A stretch of 64,000 nt of DNA from Dasania marina DSM 21967 (GCF_000373485.1 NZ_KB891590.1:56862-120861); one strand, 5' to 3'; positions 1-10,041 are shown, counted from the stretch's first letter. The notes: generated by a model from the letters alone, not told the origin. Made by a program: numbers and translations.

Positions 1-1
1 G

Positions 2-586
2 TTTACACTAGCAGAACTACCCTATTCGGAAGACGCACTTAGCCCCCATATAAGCCAACAAACCATCAGCTTCCACTACCATAAGCACCACCAGGGCTAT
101 GTCGATAAACTTAACCAAGCCTTGACGAAGGCTGATGCGCCTATGCAAGCTATGACACTAGAGCAGTTAATTAGCCATAGCGATGGTTCAATCTATAACT
201 TGGCCGCACAGGTGTGGAATCATACTTTTTATTGGCAATCAATGTGCCCAAGCAACAACGGCAAACCTAGCGAGGCCTTGGCAAAAATATTGACAGAAAG
301 CTTTGGCTCAGTGGATAGTTTTATAGAACAATTCACCGCTGCCGCCACTCAGCAATTTGGTTCGGGCTGGGCATGGTTAGTAAAAAATAAAGATGGCTCA
401 TTAGCAATCACCTCCACCAGCGACGCCGTTAACCCGCTCAGCAATGGTCAACAACCCCTGATAACGCTAGATGTATGGGAACATGCCTATTACCTAGACT
501 ATCAAAATAAACGCCCCGATTATGTAACGAACTTTTTCGCTCACTTAATCAACTGGGATTTTATAGAACAAAATCTTAATGCATAA
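2..586 (+). CDS. sodB: Fe-type superoxide dismutase, 5' end cut by window
   Basis: Converts superoxide to oxygen and hydrogen peroxide in the cytoplasm. The open frame runs in from the window edge, so only the first few residues are missing; the visible start of the frame reads FTLAELPYSEDALSPHIS, typical of SodB. Metal ligands are recognisable: His in YHKHHQGYV, His in NHTFYW, and Asp and His in DVWEHAYYLDY. The signature GSGWAWLV is also present. The size (about 194 residues) fits the iron/manganese family. The HTFYWQSMCPS context favours iron, but metal choice is inferred from overall resemblance. A hairpin terminator follows the stop within 60 bases, so the gene probably ends its own transcript. 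Confidence 0.95.
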   Translation, partial: FTLAELPYSEDALSPHISQQTISFHYHKHHQGYVDKLNQALTKADAPMQAMTLEQLISHSDGSIYNLAAQVWNHTFYWQSMCPSNNGKPSEALAKILTESFGSVDSFIEQFTAAATQQFGSGWAWLVKNKDGSLAITSTSDAVNPLSNGQQPLITLDVWEHAYYLDYQNKRPDYVTNFFAHLINWDFIEQNLNA

Positions 587-613
587 TTCATGCACTTAGA
601 TACTGCACAAAAC

Positions 614-644
614 AAAACGCCTAGCTAACCACTAGGCGTTTTTT
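614..644 (+). terminator. Intrinsic terminator of sodB
   Basis: An inverted repeat (ACGCCTAG / CTAGGCGT, 7-base loop) is followed by a run of T. It lies 28 bases after the sodB stop. The A-run on the other side could also let it serve the converging LysR gene. Confidence 0.85.
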
Positions 645-675
645 CACTTTAGAAAACCAATTCAAAATAACACAA

Positions 676-1596
676 TTAACTTAGCAGTAAATTCCCCTGC
701 CACTCTCCTTTTTGATGAACCTCTTTAACCGATTGTTTGATAATATCAACGACAGCCATACCTGCTCTGGATAAAGTCCTATGCAGCGGAGAAATTAAAT
801 AAGCTTTCCTATAAATGGTCGGGTTTATAATACGCTGTGCTGTAAATTCGCCACCTTTAAGGCGATTAAAAAAAAGCGATGAGGGTATGATGACACTCCC
901 AAATCCTGATTCAGCTAACGCTAAATCACCCATCGCAGAGCCAAGCCCTGGTACAATATTTAAGGACACTCCGGTTTCTTTTTGAAATTTTTCATAAGTC
1001 AGGTAGGCGGACGACTGATCTCGGTTCGAGATAATTGAATACTTAGCCAGCTCGCTAAACTCAACTGATTCTTGCTGAGAAGAACCTTTCCCAACTAAAA
1101 AAAACTCCTCTTCTATCAACGCATCACATTGGTAGCGCTGCTGATCTTTAATATCGAAAGTAATCATTAAATCGATTAAATCAACATCAAACAACTTTTG
1201 TAAAAAAGGCGTTTGCGAGTCGTCTAGTTCCACTTCTATTTCTGGATATTCCTTGATAAGGGCTTTATAAATAGGCACGCCCAGCACATTAGAGACCCCC
1301 TGTGTACAGCCTATCCTCACCAAGCCGGAAGGGTTGCTATGAAAACTCTTAACAGAAGATTGGGCAGTATCGACCTGTTTCAAAATAGAATAGGCATATT
1401 TTAAAAAATGCTTACCTGGATCAGTGAGCTTAACCCCCCTACTATTTCTATCAAACAATTTCACATCAAGGCCATCTTCAAGGCTTTTAAGACTAAGACT
1501 CAACGCGGGGTGACTAAGATGCACCTTCTCACTGGCCACCCGCATGTTTTCCGCTTCAGCAATGGCGATAAAATGTCGTAATTGTCTTAATTCCAT
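676..1596 (-). CDS. LysR-family transcriptional regulator
   Basis: DNA-binding regulator with an N-terminal winged helix-turn-helix (MELRQLRHFIAIAEAENMRVASE, then HPALSLSLKSLE) and a C-terminal periplasmic-binding-like effector domain; 306 residues, usual for the family. The frame is open further upstream, but the ATG at 1596 is preferred: it is the canonical LysR start and has GAGG five bases upstream. It is divergent from the TonB-dependent receptor at 1800, with about 200 bases between. LysR proteins often control the divergent neighbour, so receptor, sulfatase and exporter are plausible targets. The ligand is unknown. Confidence 0.9.
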   Translation of the reverse strand: MELRQLRHFIAIAEAENMRVASEKVHLSHPALSLSLKSLEDGLDVKLFDRNSRGVKLTDPGKHFLKYAYSILKQVDTAQSSVKSFHSNPSGLVRIGCTQGVSNVLGVPIYKALIKEYPEIEVELDDSQTPFLQKLFDVDLIDLMITFDIKDQQRYQCDALIEEEFFLVGKGSSQQESVEFSELAKYSIISNRDQSSAYLTYEKFQKETGVSLNIVPGLGSAMGDLALAESGFGSVIIPSSLFFNRLKGGEFTAQRIINPTIYRKAYLISPLHRTLSRAGMAVVDIIKQSVKEVHQKGEWQGNLLLS

Positions 1597-1656
1597 GGTG
1601 CCTCGATGAGATTTTATAGAAACAAAGTGTTTTGCATAACTTACCACTCAATTAAG

Positions 1657-1670
1657 TATATTAAAATATA
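1657..1670. promoter_or_regulatory. Possible LysR operator
   Basis: The inverted repeat TATATT-AA-AATATA fits the loose T-N11-A pattern of LysR sites and sits between the divergent regulator and receptor genes. It is AT-rich, so chance is a real alternative. Confidence 0.3.
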
Positions 1671-1799
1671 TTTATACCAAGGTTCTTACTACAGTATTTA
1701 AAAGCTTAATAACAGCGGCTCGTCTCTACTGATAGGGAATGGTTAAATAACCACAAATAAAATAATCAAACACCATAAACTGGTTAGGGGATAAAGCAC

Positions 1800-4146
1800 A
1801 TGACTATCAACAGCTATTTAGCTCATAACAATCGTATGTACAAACTCATAGCAGCTATAGGGTTAGCTTCGCTATCAACCACAGCCACTGCAGCTACACT
1901 GGAAGAAGTTGTGGTTACCGCCCAAAAGCGATCTGAGTCATTACAAGATGTAGGCGCAGCCGTGTCCGCCATGACTAGTGACGATCTCAACCGGCTCAAT
2001 ATTAAAAGCGGTCGGGATCTCTTTGATCGCCTACCGAATATATCACTGCAAACCAATGCCTCAGAATCACAGGCACAGGTATCTATGCGTGGCCTAAGCT
2101 TTTCAACCTTTAATCTGAATGCAGTTCAGCCTGTGGGCTTATTTCAAGATGAAATTAATTTGAACTCACCTCAAGCTAGCGGCTTGTTTCTATTCGATTT
2201 AGAACGAATTGAAGTTGTGCGCGGCCCTCAAAACACACTGTATGGCCGCAATACCACCGGTGGCGCAGTTAACTTTATCAGTAAACGCCCCAAGGTAGGG
2301 TCTGGCACTACTGGTGACATCGCAGTCACTTATGGTCGCTTTAATCAACTTGATTTCGACGCCGCCGTGGGTTTTGATCTGGGCGATACTGCTGCCGCAC
2401 GTATTGCCGTTAACTCACGTGATAGAGATGGCATATTCGATAATAAGTTTACCGGCGATGATGACTCTGAACAGGACAAAAAGGCCATTCGAGCCCAGCT
2501 TGTATGGGAGCCATCCGATGAAACAGAAATACTTTTCAACTACCACTGGGGGCAGGTTGATGCCGACTCCCGCCGCATTAAAACTATTGGATTGCTAGAC
2601 CCTAATAATATTGACGCCTCTACCGTGGACTTTAAGAACGGCTTAACTGGCAACTGTCCACTACCCGGCAAGGGTGACCTAGGTAGCGGCTGCGTCAGTG
2701 CAAATTGGGCCGGTGACCAGGGATATGCCGATACTGATGACTTTGATATTAGCGCCGACCTAACCTCACCCATAGACAAAATAACCGATTGGGGAAGCTT
2801 CTTAAATATTACCCATGATTTCTCATCCTTTACGCTGACATCCATTACAGGTTACAAAGAAAACGAATTTAGATTTGCTCATGATGATGATGCCTCACCC
2901 TTTACAGTTTACAGTTTATAATTTTTATCAAAATGCCGATCAGGAACAAATTTCACAAGAGTTACGCTTTTCTTCACCGGAAGATCAAGACACACGCTGG
3001 ATAGCTGGACTTTATTATTTTAAAGAAGACCTAGACGCCGAAGTTATAATTTCTTTACCGCAGGCTAGAGCCGGAATGGGAGGCGGCCGATCTTCGCGAT
3101 TAATACAGTCGGATACTGTTTATTCTGGTTTTTCAGAATTCGAATGGGATATTAACGATAAACTAACCCTGATTGTAGGTGGACGTTATTCAGAAGAGAA
3201 AAAAGACGGTAGCGGTGAGGTGATACGCACTCAAACTGCAGGTCTCGCCGCTGTCACTGATGGCTCTGATGGCCTGCGCTACCAAGATCTGCTGAACAAT
3301 GGCGCAGAAATATTATTTCCCAAGTCAGACTTTAGTAAAACCTGGCGCGACTGGGGTGCAAAATTCGGACTCGAATATAAAATGCAAGATGACACACTAA
3401 TCTACGCCAGTGCTTCACGCGGCATCAAAGCAGGTAGTTTTGCTACCGGACCTGCGATTATTGCCGGCGGAGGTCTTGATAAACCCGTTGATCCAGAAAC
3501 CGTATGGGCTTATGAGGTTGGGGTTAAAACAGATTGGTTAGAGCGCAGCTTGAGAACTAATCTTGCTGTTTTTTACAACGACTACCAAAATCAACAACTG
3601 CAAACTTTCGTAATCATTGCGGGCGAGCAAACCGGCAACCTAGTCAATATTGACTCTTCTAGTACTGCCGGCGTAGAGCTTGAATTGAACTGGTTACCAC
3701 AATCCGTAGAAGGTCTTAGTGTAGATGTAAATATGGGCTGGCTAACCACCGAAATCAAAAAAGATGACACCACAGGTAATGATCTTGAAGGCAATAACCT
3801 GGTCAACTCACCAGAGCTGACCGCAACAGTCGTTATCAGGAAAGAGTGGGATGTGAATTGGACAGAGGGCGGAATCTTCTCAATACAGCTAGATGGTAAT
3901 TACACCGCCGAAAGAGAATTTGATATCGGTAATAACCCGCTACTAACTGCCGACAGCTACACTATTTTTAATGCATCAGCATCCTATCAATTTGGTCAGG
4001 AGCAACAATATACTGCTTCAGTATGGGGTAAAAATATTACTAATGAATTGTACTTCCAAAATATGGCCGAAGGCGTTTCCGGTGACATCCAAGCTTATAT
4101 CAATAACCCTGCCAGCTATGGCGTAACCCTAAGCGCCTCTTTTTAA
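1800..4146 (+). pseudogene. TonB-dependent outer-membrane receptor, frame broken by 7-bp duplication
   Basis: Outer-membrane receptor that would import a substrate using TonB energy. The N-terminal part has a signal peptide (cleavage near TATAATLEE), a TonB box (LEEVVVTAQKR) and a plug domain with the RGPQNTLYGRNTTGG region. Its frame stops at 2921. The remainder of the beta-barrel continues in another frame and ends ...GVTLSASF with the terminal Phe typical of outer-membrane proteins. The switch coincides with a direct 7-base repeat at 2904-2917. Removing one copy gives one frame of 779 residues, a normal receptor length. As read, the protein would be cut at 373 residues, in the early barrel. 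No other stop or frame break is seen, so the lesion looks recent. The sulfatase downstream suggests a sulfated ligand. A sequencing error or a phase-variable switch remain possible. Confidence 0.85.
2904..2917 (+). repeat. 7-bp tandem duplication disrupting the receptor
   Basis: Two perfect adjacent copies of ACAGTTT. The second copy shifts the frame and creates the TAA at 2919-2921. With one copy the frame reads PFTVYNFYQNAD and continues to 4146. Confidence 0.95.
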
Positions 4147-4215
4147 ACTGGCCTTAAAAGCCCTCAAAGGCGAAAGGATAACCCACCGCCCTTGAATATC
4201 ACTACTCCCTCTTCT

Positions 4216-4236
4216 GGCCCTTTGCGGGCCTTTTTT
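4216..4236 (+). terminator. Intrinsic terminator after the receptor gene
   Basis: GGCCC-TTTGC-GGGCC stem followed by six T. It lies 70 bases past the receptor stop. It falls inside the longest open frame of the sulfatase, which argues that the sulfatase starts downstream of it. Confidence 0.8.
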
Positions 4237-4269
4237 AAAACGATCAGACATCAATCTAGGAGATATTCT

Positions 4270-5958
4270 TTGGTGGCCCAGTTCGCAAAAAAAAACCTCT
4301 TTCGACTATCAATAGTTATAACTTTGGTGGCAGTCTCTTCCTGTAATCATGCTGCGAGGGCTACCACTGCTCCCGCAACTGTACCAGTGCATGGATCACA
4401 ACCGAATATAGTATTGATAGTCGTCGATGATATGGGTTATTCAGATATAGGCAGTTTTGGCAGTGAAATCGACACACCTAACTTAGACAAGCTTGCCTAT
4501 AAAGGAATAAGGTTTACCAATTTTCACGCCACCCCTATGTGCTCTACTACCCGAGCAACATTGATGACAGGTATTGATCACCATCTTGCAGGATTCGGCA
4601 ATTTTCTTGATGAAATAGCAGACAATCAAAAAGGAAAGCCTGGTTATGAAGGTTATTTACCCTCCGATAAAAGAACCATCGCCACACTATTATCTAAACA
4701 GGGTTACCATACATCTATGGTGGGAAAATGGCATTTAGGGGAAGCCGTTGAGCACGGGCCGGCTGCTAAAGGCTTTGATCGCTCCTTTGCTCTTATGGGC
4801 CCAGGCGGTAACCATTTTAACAACCTGAACTTTCTCCCTAAACCTCGTGAGGTCCATTATCTAGAAGATGGGCAACCTGCCAAATTGCCTGCAGGCAGCT
4901 ACTCCTCTTATTTTTTTTCCGATAAGGCTAAAATCTATATAGACGAATCTTTAGCGCAGCAGCGCCCGTTTTTTTCTTATTTAGCATTTACCGCACCACA
5001 CGCACCACTGCAGGCTCCTAAAGCCGTAATTCAAAAGTATCGTGGAAAATATGATCAAGGCTATGCGTCTTTACGCAACACACGCATGACTCGCATGAAA
5101 AAAATGGGGCTGATTGATAACAACACCAAAGCTTTTAGCCAAGTTCCAGATCTAACTCCTTGGAATGCCCTATCGACAAGTGAACAGCAAATAGAAGCAC
5201 GAAAAATGGAAGTTTATGCCGCAATGATTGAAACCATTGATCATAGCGTAGGTGAACTTATCAGCTATCTGGAAAATAAAAATATATTGAAAAAAACCGT
5301 CATTATTTTCTTGTCTGACAATGGCGCTAGCGGCGTTGACCCGCTCACGAAAATTGATTTTCGTCTATGGGCAGAAAACAACTTTAACAATGATCTTGAT
5401 AATATCGGTAGTGCAACAAGCAATTCATTTCTTGGCCCTGGCTGGGCTAATGCAGTAAGCGCTCCGCTTAGAATGTTTAAGCGTTATATATCCGAGGGCG
5501 GGATAAGAACCCCAGCCTTTATCTGGAGCCCCATAGCTGACACGCACAGGACTATCAACCATAGTTTTGTGTCCATAAATGATATTTTTACAACCATCTT
5601 AGATATTGCCAATCCCCATGCAGTAAAAGCTAAGTCCTTTGCTGAAGCTGGCTACTTAGGAAAGTCATTACTGCAGGTAATAAGAGGAGACATAGACTAT
5701 ATTCATGATGACAATGCGGTTTATGGTTGGGAGTTATTCGGCTATCGTGCAGCACGTAAAGGCCCATGGAAAATTATTCATATGCCAGAACCTTATGGTA
5801 ACGACAGCTGGCAACTTTATGATCTCAACAAGGATCCTGGTGAATTAGAAGACCTATCATTACAGCACCCGAAAAAACTGCAAGAGTTAATCAACTATTG
5901 GGAGCAGTATGCTATAGAAAATGGCGTTATCTTACCGAATAAGGTGTACAATAATTGA
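4270..5958 (+). CDS. Lipoprotein-type arylsulfatase (S1 family)
   Basis: Hydrolyses sulfate esters, probably at the outer membrane or in the periplasm. Recognisable parts are the N-terminal metal site (IVLIVVDDMGYSDIGSFG), the active-site region CSTTRATLMTG whose Cys (codon at 4540-4542) would become formylglycine, VGKWHLG, and FLSDNGAS. The order and the DHHLAGFGNF stretch resemble Pseudomonas arylsulfatase AtsA. The start is chosen at TTG 4270 (GTG 4273 also possible): a strong AGGAGA lies just upstream, a terminator sits before it, and the resulting N-terminus is a lipoprotein signal ending VSSC. The frame is open back to 4192. Odd point: the modification motif is C-S-T-T-R, where C-x-P/A-x-R is usual. 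The broken TonB receptor upstream and the exporter downstream may form one sulfate-ester scavenging locus under the LysR protein. Confidence 0.88.
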   Translation: MVAQFAKKNLFRLSIVITLVAVSSCNHAARATTAPATVPVHGSQPNIVLIVVDDMGYSDIGSFGSEIDTPNLDKLAYKGIRFTNFHATPMCSTTRATLMTGIDHHLAGFGNFLDEIADNQKGKPGYEGYLPSDKRTIATLLSKQGYHTSMVGKWHLGEAVEHGPAAKGFDRSFALMGPGGNHFNNLNFLPKPREVHYLEDGQPAKLPAGSYSSYFFSDKAKIYIDESLAQQRPFFSYLAFTAPHAPLQAPKAVIQKYRGKYDQGYASLRNTRMTRMKKMGLIDNNTKAFSQVPDLTPWNALSTSEQQIEARKMEVYAAMIETIDHSVGELISYLENKNILKKTVIIFLSDNGASGVDPLTKIDFRLWAENNFNNDLDNIGSATSNSFLGPGWANAVSAPLRMFKRYISEGGIRTPAFIWSPIADTHRTINHSFVSINDIFTTILDIANPHAVKAKSFAEAGYLGKSLLQVIRGDIDYIHDDNAVYGWELFGYRAARKGPWKIIHMPEPYGNDSWQLYDLNKDPGELEDLSLQHPKKLQELINYWEQYAIENGVILPNKVYNN

Positions 5959-6076
5959 CTATATTAAATCTAACCGGAAACTATCAGCTTGGCCTATACT
6001 GACACAAACGCAAGCTATGTCTTATGGGCGATAGAGCAGATCAAACATTAATGCAAACGTTGATAACAGCCTGCTT

Positions 6077-6976
6077 ATGTATTACTCCCAGAGTTTAATT
6101 TCTGGAGCGCTATTTATTATTTGCGCTGAATTTATGGCTGTTATCACCGGCGCACTAATAAAAATGGCTCACGACAGCCTCCCTATGGAGGCTATAGTCT
6201 TTTTTAGAAACCTCTTCATCTTATTAGCAGTCGCGCCACTGATAGTGCGCTTTAAAATAAATCACTTAAAAATAGCCGTTATCCAATGGCATATAGCTAG
6301 AGCTATTTTTGGATTGGGTGGTATCTATAGCTACATCTACGTTCTTTCAGAGCTAAAGCTCGTTAATGCCATGCTGCTGTTAACTATGTCACCTATTTTT
6401 ATTCCTATTGCCGCCTTTCTTATTTTAGGTGAAACTATTAACCGCTGGATATCGCTAGCTATTTTAATTGGTTTCTTAGGCATCATAGCCATTTTACAAC
6501 CTGACGGTAGTACCAGTACCTATACGCTTATAGGAGTCGCTGGTAGTTTTTCTATTGCTTTAGGGCAAGTCATTATTCGCAAGTTATCGAAAACTGAGCC
6601 CGCCCAAAAAATCGTTTTTTATTTTGCTTTTTTCGCATCTATAGTCACGGCCATACCGCTGACTTGGTCATGGCAGAGCCCAACACTATGGCAGTGGGGC
6701 TTATTAGTAGCGCTGGGGGGTTCAGCCGCGATAACACAACTCTTAGTTACCCGAGGGTTTGCTTCGGCCCCGGCGTCACAGGTTGGTATTTTCACTTACT
6801 CCTCGGTGTTTTTAGCCGCTGTTACAGGGTGGCTCTTCTGGGGAGAAGTGTGGGATATTATTTCAGTCACGGGTGCAATACTCATCATAGCCGCAGGGCT
6901 TGTGGTATTGAGATACACAAGTGCAGAAAGACTAAAAAAGAGTAACACCCACGACAGCGCATATGCAAAGGACTAG
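6077..6976 (+). CDS. EamA-family (DMT superfamily) membrane transporter
   Basis: A 299-residue inner-membrane protein with about ten hydrophobic segments arranged as two EamA repeats (the first starts near SGALFIICAEF, the second near GVAGSFSIALGQ). This is the size and shape of drug/metabolite exporters of the DMT superfamily. The substrate cannot be read from sequence. It lies 118 bases after the sulfatase on the same strand. No clear ribosome-binding site precedes ATG 6077, so a later start is possible, although the first membrane segment begins by residue 8. Its stop overlaps the tail of a decayed gene on the other strand. Confidence 0.88.
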   Translation: MYYSQSLISGALFIICAEFMAVITGALIKMAHDSLPMEAIVFFRNLFILLAVAPLIVRFKINHLKIAVIQWHIARAIFGLGGIYSYIYVLSELKLVNAMLLLTMSPIFIPIAAFLILGETINRWISLAILIGFLGIIAILQPDGSTSTYTLIGVAGSFSIALGQVIIRKLSKTEPAQKIVFYFAFFASIVTAIPLTWSWQSPTLWQWGLLVALGGSAAITQLLVTRGFASAPASQVGIFTYSSVFLAAVTGWLFWGEVWDIISVTGAILIIAAGLVVLRYTSAERLKKSNTHDSAYAKD

Positions 6977-7229
6977 GGAGCACACGGCTCTGCCGCAGCC
7001 GATGACACATCATCAGCTGGCACGCCGATTTCCAAGCCCGCACGTTGCGCTTTGGCAAGGTACTGAAGTCGACATCTGGATTGGTATCCACTTCGTAAAA
7101 CATATGACGAGTGACTTTGTCAATACCGCAATAGCTAAAAGTCCCCATATCCATATTGTTACTGATAGCCGCTTCGTAGCGCCGCTTGCCTTCAAAGGTA
7201 CGCTGCGATGAGGCACACAAATGGTACAC
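6973..7229 (-). pseudogene. Frameshifted remnant of an unidentified gene
   Basis: On the minus strand one frame reads RTFEGKRRYEAAISNNMDMG and on to DTNPDVDF. A second frame then gives a natural-looking tail, YLAKAQRAGLEIGVPADD, ending at 6973. Joining them needs one indel near 7058-7064. There is no credible start: upstream the frame closes at a TAG with no ATG. The protein family was not recognised. The 5' break coincides with a short sequence shared with the dusA leader (7220-7240). It overlaps the EamA stop tail-to-tail by a few bases. Confidence 0.45.
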
Positions 7230-7240
7230 TTTTGAGCAAC
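7220..7240 (+). repeat. Short dispersed repeat, copy 1
   Basis: AATGGTACAC plus TTTTGAGCAAC, also found at 12387-12418, where 11 extra bases separate the two halves. It marks the broken edge of the remnant at 6973-7229. Confidence 0.6.
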
Positions 7241-7739
7241 CTACTTTTACTAACCCCTCAAACTACCTTGCTATAACCAACTAAAAGCGTAAAGGCCTCC
7301 TTCTCTTTCCTATAAATTTATATGTATCTAGAGAATTAGAACGCCATCGTTTGAAAAGCGCTGATATAAACTAATGCATCTGTAGTGGATTATACAGTGC
7401 GAAGGGATATCTCAGATGGAAAAGCCTAAAGCCCCCTTATATGCGTAAAGCGAACGGTAAATAAGACAAAAAATACGAAAAAAACGAGCCCCTAGGACTG
7501 CTGAGTGCCAAAAGATACCTATGAAACACTACTACACCAACGTTTGATCTTGAGCCGCTCATCTTTAGTAAATCAGCCTGCCATGATACCCTTCCTTAGC
7601 TTTGGGCACTTTAAGACAAAATAATACTTTCGCGAGTTCGTGCATCAGCGATTTACTGATCCGACACAAAGCTAGGCAGTGATTAACTCACTCAAGTAGC
7701 AGGACTACGCCTGTATAACCCTTCTATGGAATTAAAATA
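7241..7739. other. Intergenic stretch with no visible gene
   Basis: About 500 AT-rich bases with stops in all frames. No hairpin terminator, RNA gene or repeat was recognised. The promoter of the gene at 7740 must lie here, but no convincing -35/-10 pair stood out. Confidence 0.6.
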
Positions 7740-8474
7740 ATGTACAGTATTAGTCTTGTCAGTTTATCACTGGTTGCTGTTATCTTTCTCAGCCTTGTAC
7801 ATGTACTGGCTGACATGTTGCGATGGAAGCAACAACTGCCACAAAAATATTGGCTGTCATTCGCTGATGGTATTTCAATTAGCTATGTATTTCTTGGGTT
7901 GTTACCAAAAATAATCGAGGGTACCGCTGATATTCCTGATTCAATGGGCCCCATGGTTGCCATTTTAAAACACAATCCCTTTTTGCCATTACTGATCGGC
8001 CTTGTCTCATTCTATGGACTTGAGCGCCTAATAGAAAAACCGGCGACTGAGAATAACCCACAGCTATCGAACAGCTCCGAGATTCGGGTCTGGAGCCACC
8101 TGGCTTCATATGCACTCTATAAAGCAATTATCGGATATCTAATTGCAAAGATGAACGATCCCTTACTTATCGCCATTTTTGTTCTATCTATGGCCGTGCA
8201 TTTTCTAGTAGTTGACTACCGAATGATGGAAATCCATAAAGGTGCCTATCAGCGAGTTGGACGCTGGCTTTTGACCCTCGCGATTATCTTAGGTTGGGCT
8301 ATCGGTATCACAACCGTTATCGCGCCCGTTGTAGTGACCTTATTACTGGCATTCGTGGCGGGCGGCATCGTGCTGGTTGTTCTTGAAGAAGAATTTTCCC
8401 GCGAACACCCTTCCTCGTTCCCGGCTTTTTTAGTTGCGGTTTTGGCCTACATGGCTGTTCAAATCTCAATGTAA
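7740..8474 (+). CDS. Multi-pass membrane protein, ZIP-like in layout
   Basis: A 244-residue integral membrane protein with about seven or eight hydrophobic segments and short charged loops. Function is not recognised. The spacing of segments such as LSFADGISISYVFLGLLP, HLASYALYKAIIGYL and AFVAGGIVLVVLEEEF recalls ZIP-type metal transporters, but a His-rich loop and the usual metal-binding His pair are not evident, so this is only a shape comparison. ATG 7740 has no strong ribosome-binding site. It stands alone, convergent with the bestrophin gene. Confidence 0.7.
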   Translation: MYSISLVSLSLVAVIFLSLVHVLADMLRWKQQLPQKYWLSFADGISISYVFLGLLPKIIEGTADIPDSMGPMVAILKHNPFLPLLIGLVSFYGLERLIEKPATENNPQLSNSSEIRVWSHLASYALYKAIIGYLIAKMNDPLLIAIFVLSMAVHFLVVDYRMMEIHKGAYQRVGRWLLTLAIILGWAIGITTVIAPVVVTLLLAFVAGGIVLVVLEEEFSREHPSSFPAFLVAVLAYMAVQISM

Positions 8475-8661
8475 GATAGAGCTCTCGGGGGCCCTAAAGA
8501 TGTTCATGAACCCTGTATAGGCTGATTATTTATGTCGTATTTTCTTGTTTAGCCGGATTAACAACAGCCGTATTTTAGAAAAAAATACGGCATATTTCGA
8601 TCCCGTTAATATACGAAAACATATAAAATATTTTATTCGTTTTTGAAAAACGTGCAAGCGC

Positions 8662-9588
8662 TTAGTTCAAACAGTGTGAAATAGGCGCAATGGGTTCTGG
8701 GATGTTTTTATCGCCAAGAGCTTCCAATAAACTTATCTCAATGGTACGTGTCATGGCATGCAGTGGTAGATCGTTGGTCGACAACCCAAACGGTTCTTCC
8801 AGTTCTTCACTTAGCGCGTCTAGTCCAAAAAAGGTGTAAGCAACGACAATGCAAAACAATGGGGTTGCCAACCCTTGAGAGGCGACAAGCCCAAAGGGTA
8901 GCATTAGGCAATACAGATAAGCTGTCCGTTGCACAAGCAGCATATAGGCGAAAGGCAGTGGTGTATTTTGGATTCGCTCGCAGGCCGCTTGCACGCCTGC
9001 CATGGAAGTGATGCGCTCATCAACACCCTGGATAAGAAAGTCAGAAAGCAGCAATTTGTGCCTACAGCTACCCAACTTTTTGCCTATCATCCGCAATAAG
9101 CTATCGGGTAAATTTTTCGCTTGCTCTAGTTGTTCAATATCCTCTACTTCAACGTATCGGCCTATGTCATCCCAGGGGTCACTTTTTCGAAGCTGGTGAC
9201 GCAAGGCATGGCTGAAAGCAATAGTCAGGTTTACCAGACGCCGTTGAACTTCTGGCGCGCCATCAAGGCTTGAGTCTATATACGATGTTGCCTGACGGGC
9301 GAGGCTTCGAGCGTCCACAATAAGCTGCCCCCATTGTTTTCTAGCCTCCCACCAACGATCGTATGCAGCGTTATTTCTAAAGCCAAGAAATAATGACAGC
9401 GCCACACCCAGCAAACCGAACGGCGCAAGTGTCTGCTGAGGAAATATACTAGGGTAGTAAACGTGGGCTATAGCCACACCACCACCTAGTAACGCGACAA
9501 AAATAATTTGGGGCAGAATCGCTGGCACAATAGAGCCGCGCATTATAAAAAGTAGCTGCAACGCATTGGGTTTATTTCGGACTATCAC
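8662..9588 (-). CDS. Bestrophin-family (UPF0187) channel-like membrane protein
   Basis: Bacterial bestrophins are inner-membrane ion channels of about 300 residues; this one has 308. Family marks are LGFRNNAAYDRWWEARKQWG in the N-terminal third, VDARSLARQ, and the later VAYTFFGLDALSEELEEPFG segment. The start is GTG at 9588, with GGAGG five bases upstream. Its first base overlaps the stop of a weak upstream frame (9588-9881) that I do not accept as a gene. Ion selectivity is unknown. Confidence 0.9.
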   Translation of the reverse strand: MIVRNKPNALQLLFIMRGSIVPAILPQIIFVALLGGGVAIAHVYYPSIFPQQTLAPFGLLGVALSLFLGFRNNAAYDRWWEARKQWGQLIVDARSLARQATSYIDSSLDGAPEVQRRLVNLTIAFSHALRHQLRKSDPWDDIGRYVEVEDIEQLEQAKNLPDSLLRMIGKKLGSCRHKLLLSDFLIQGVDERITSMAGVQAACERIQNTPLPFAYMLLVQRTAYLYCLMLPFGLVASQGLATPLFCIVVAYTFFGLDALSEELEEPFGLSTNDLPLHAMTRTIEISLLEALGDKNIPEPIAPISHCLN

Positions 9589-10041
9589 TACAACCTCCGC
9601 TTAGTAAGAAGTGAGTATATGTTGGTAAGCACAAACGCCTCATTCGGGTCAATGGCCGTTTGCGGTGAAATAGTAGTAGTGGCTTGGAGTTGCAACACTA
9701 ACATGATTGGCAGCCGCTGAGGAAAACGATCACCCTGTAAATCACTGCTATTCAAAGAGCATAGGCAGTATATGCATACTATTGTAGCCAACTTACCACA
9801 GCAAAATATTATGCCCCCCATTATGGTTGCTTTACATGGATTACCTACTACAATTAATGAGCGAAATACATCTACCCACACCGAGAGCCTTTCTGGTTTT
9901 TAACGTCTTGCACCGGCACTGCCGAGCGTGAATGATGTTACGTTATAACTATCGTCGGTGGACGCCTTCGTAAAGGTTTCTGTCGTTGTATATTTTCACT
10001 AAAGTGCAGTCCAGCAGGATACGCACAAAAGGAGAAAAATC
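9589..10041. other. Divergent intergenic region
   Basis: It separates the bestrophin gene (minus) from the GFA gene (plus). A 97-codon frame at 9588-9881 on the minus strand abuts the bestrophin start but has no recognisable domain or start signal. A strong AAAGGAGA precedes the GFA gene at 10042. Confidence 0.5.

Noticed and set aside
9588..9881. 97-codon minus-strand frame abutting the bestrophin start
   Set aside because: No ribosome-binding site, domain, or codon pattern; the one-base overlap with the bestrophin GTG is likely chance.
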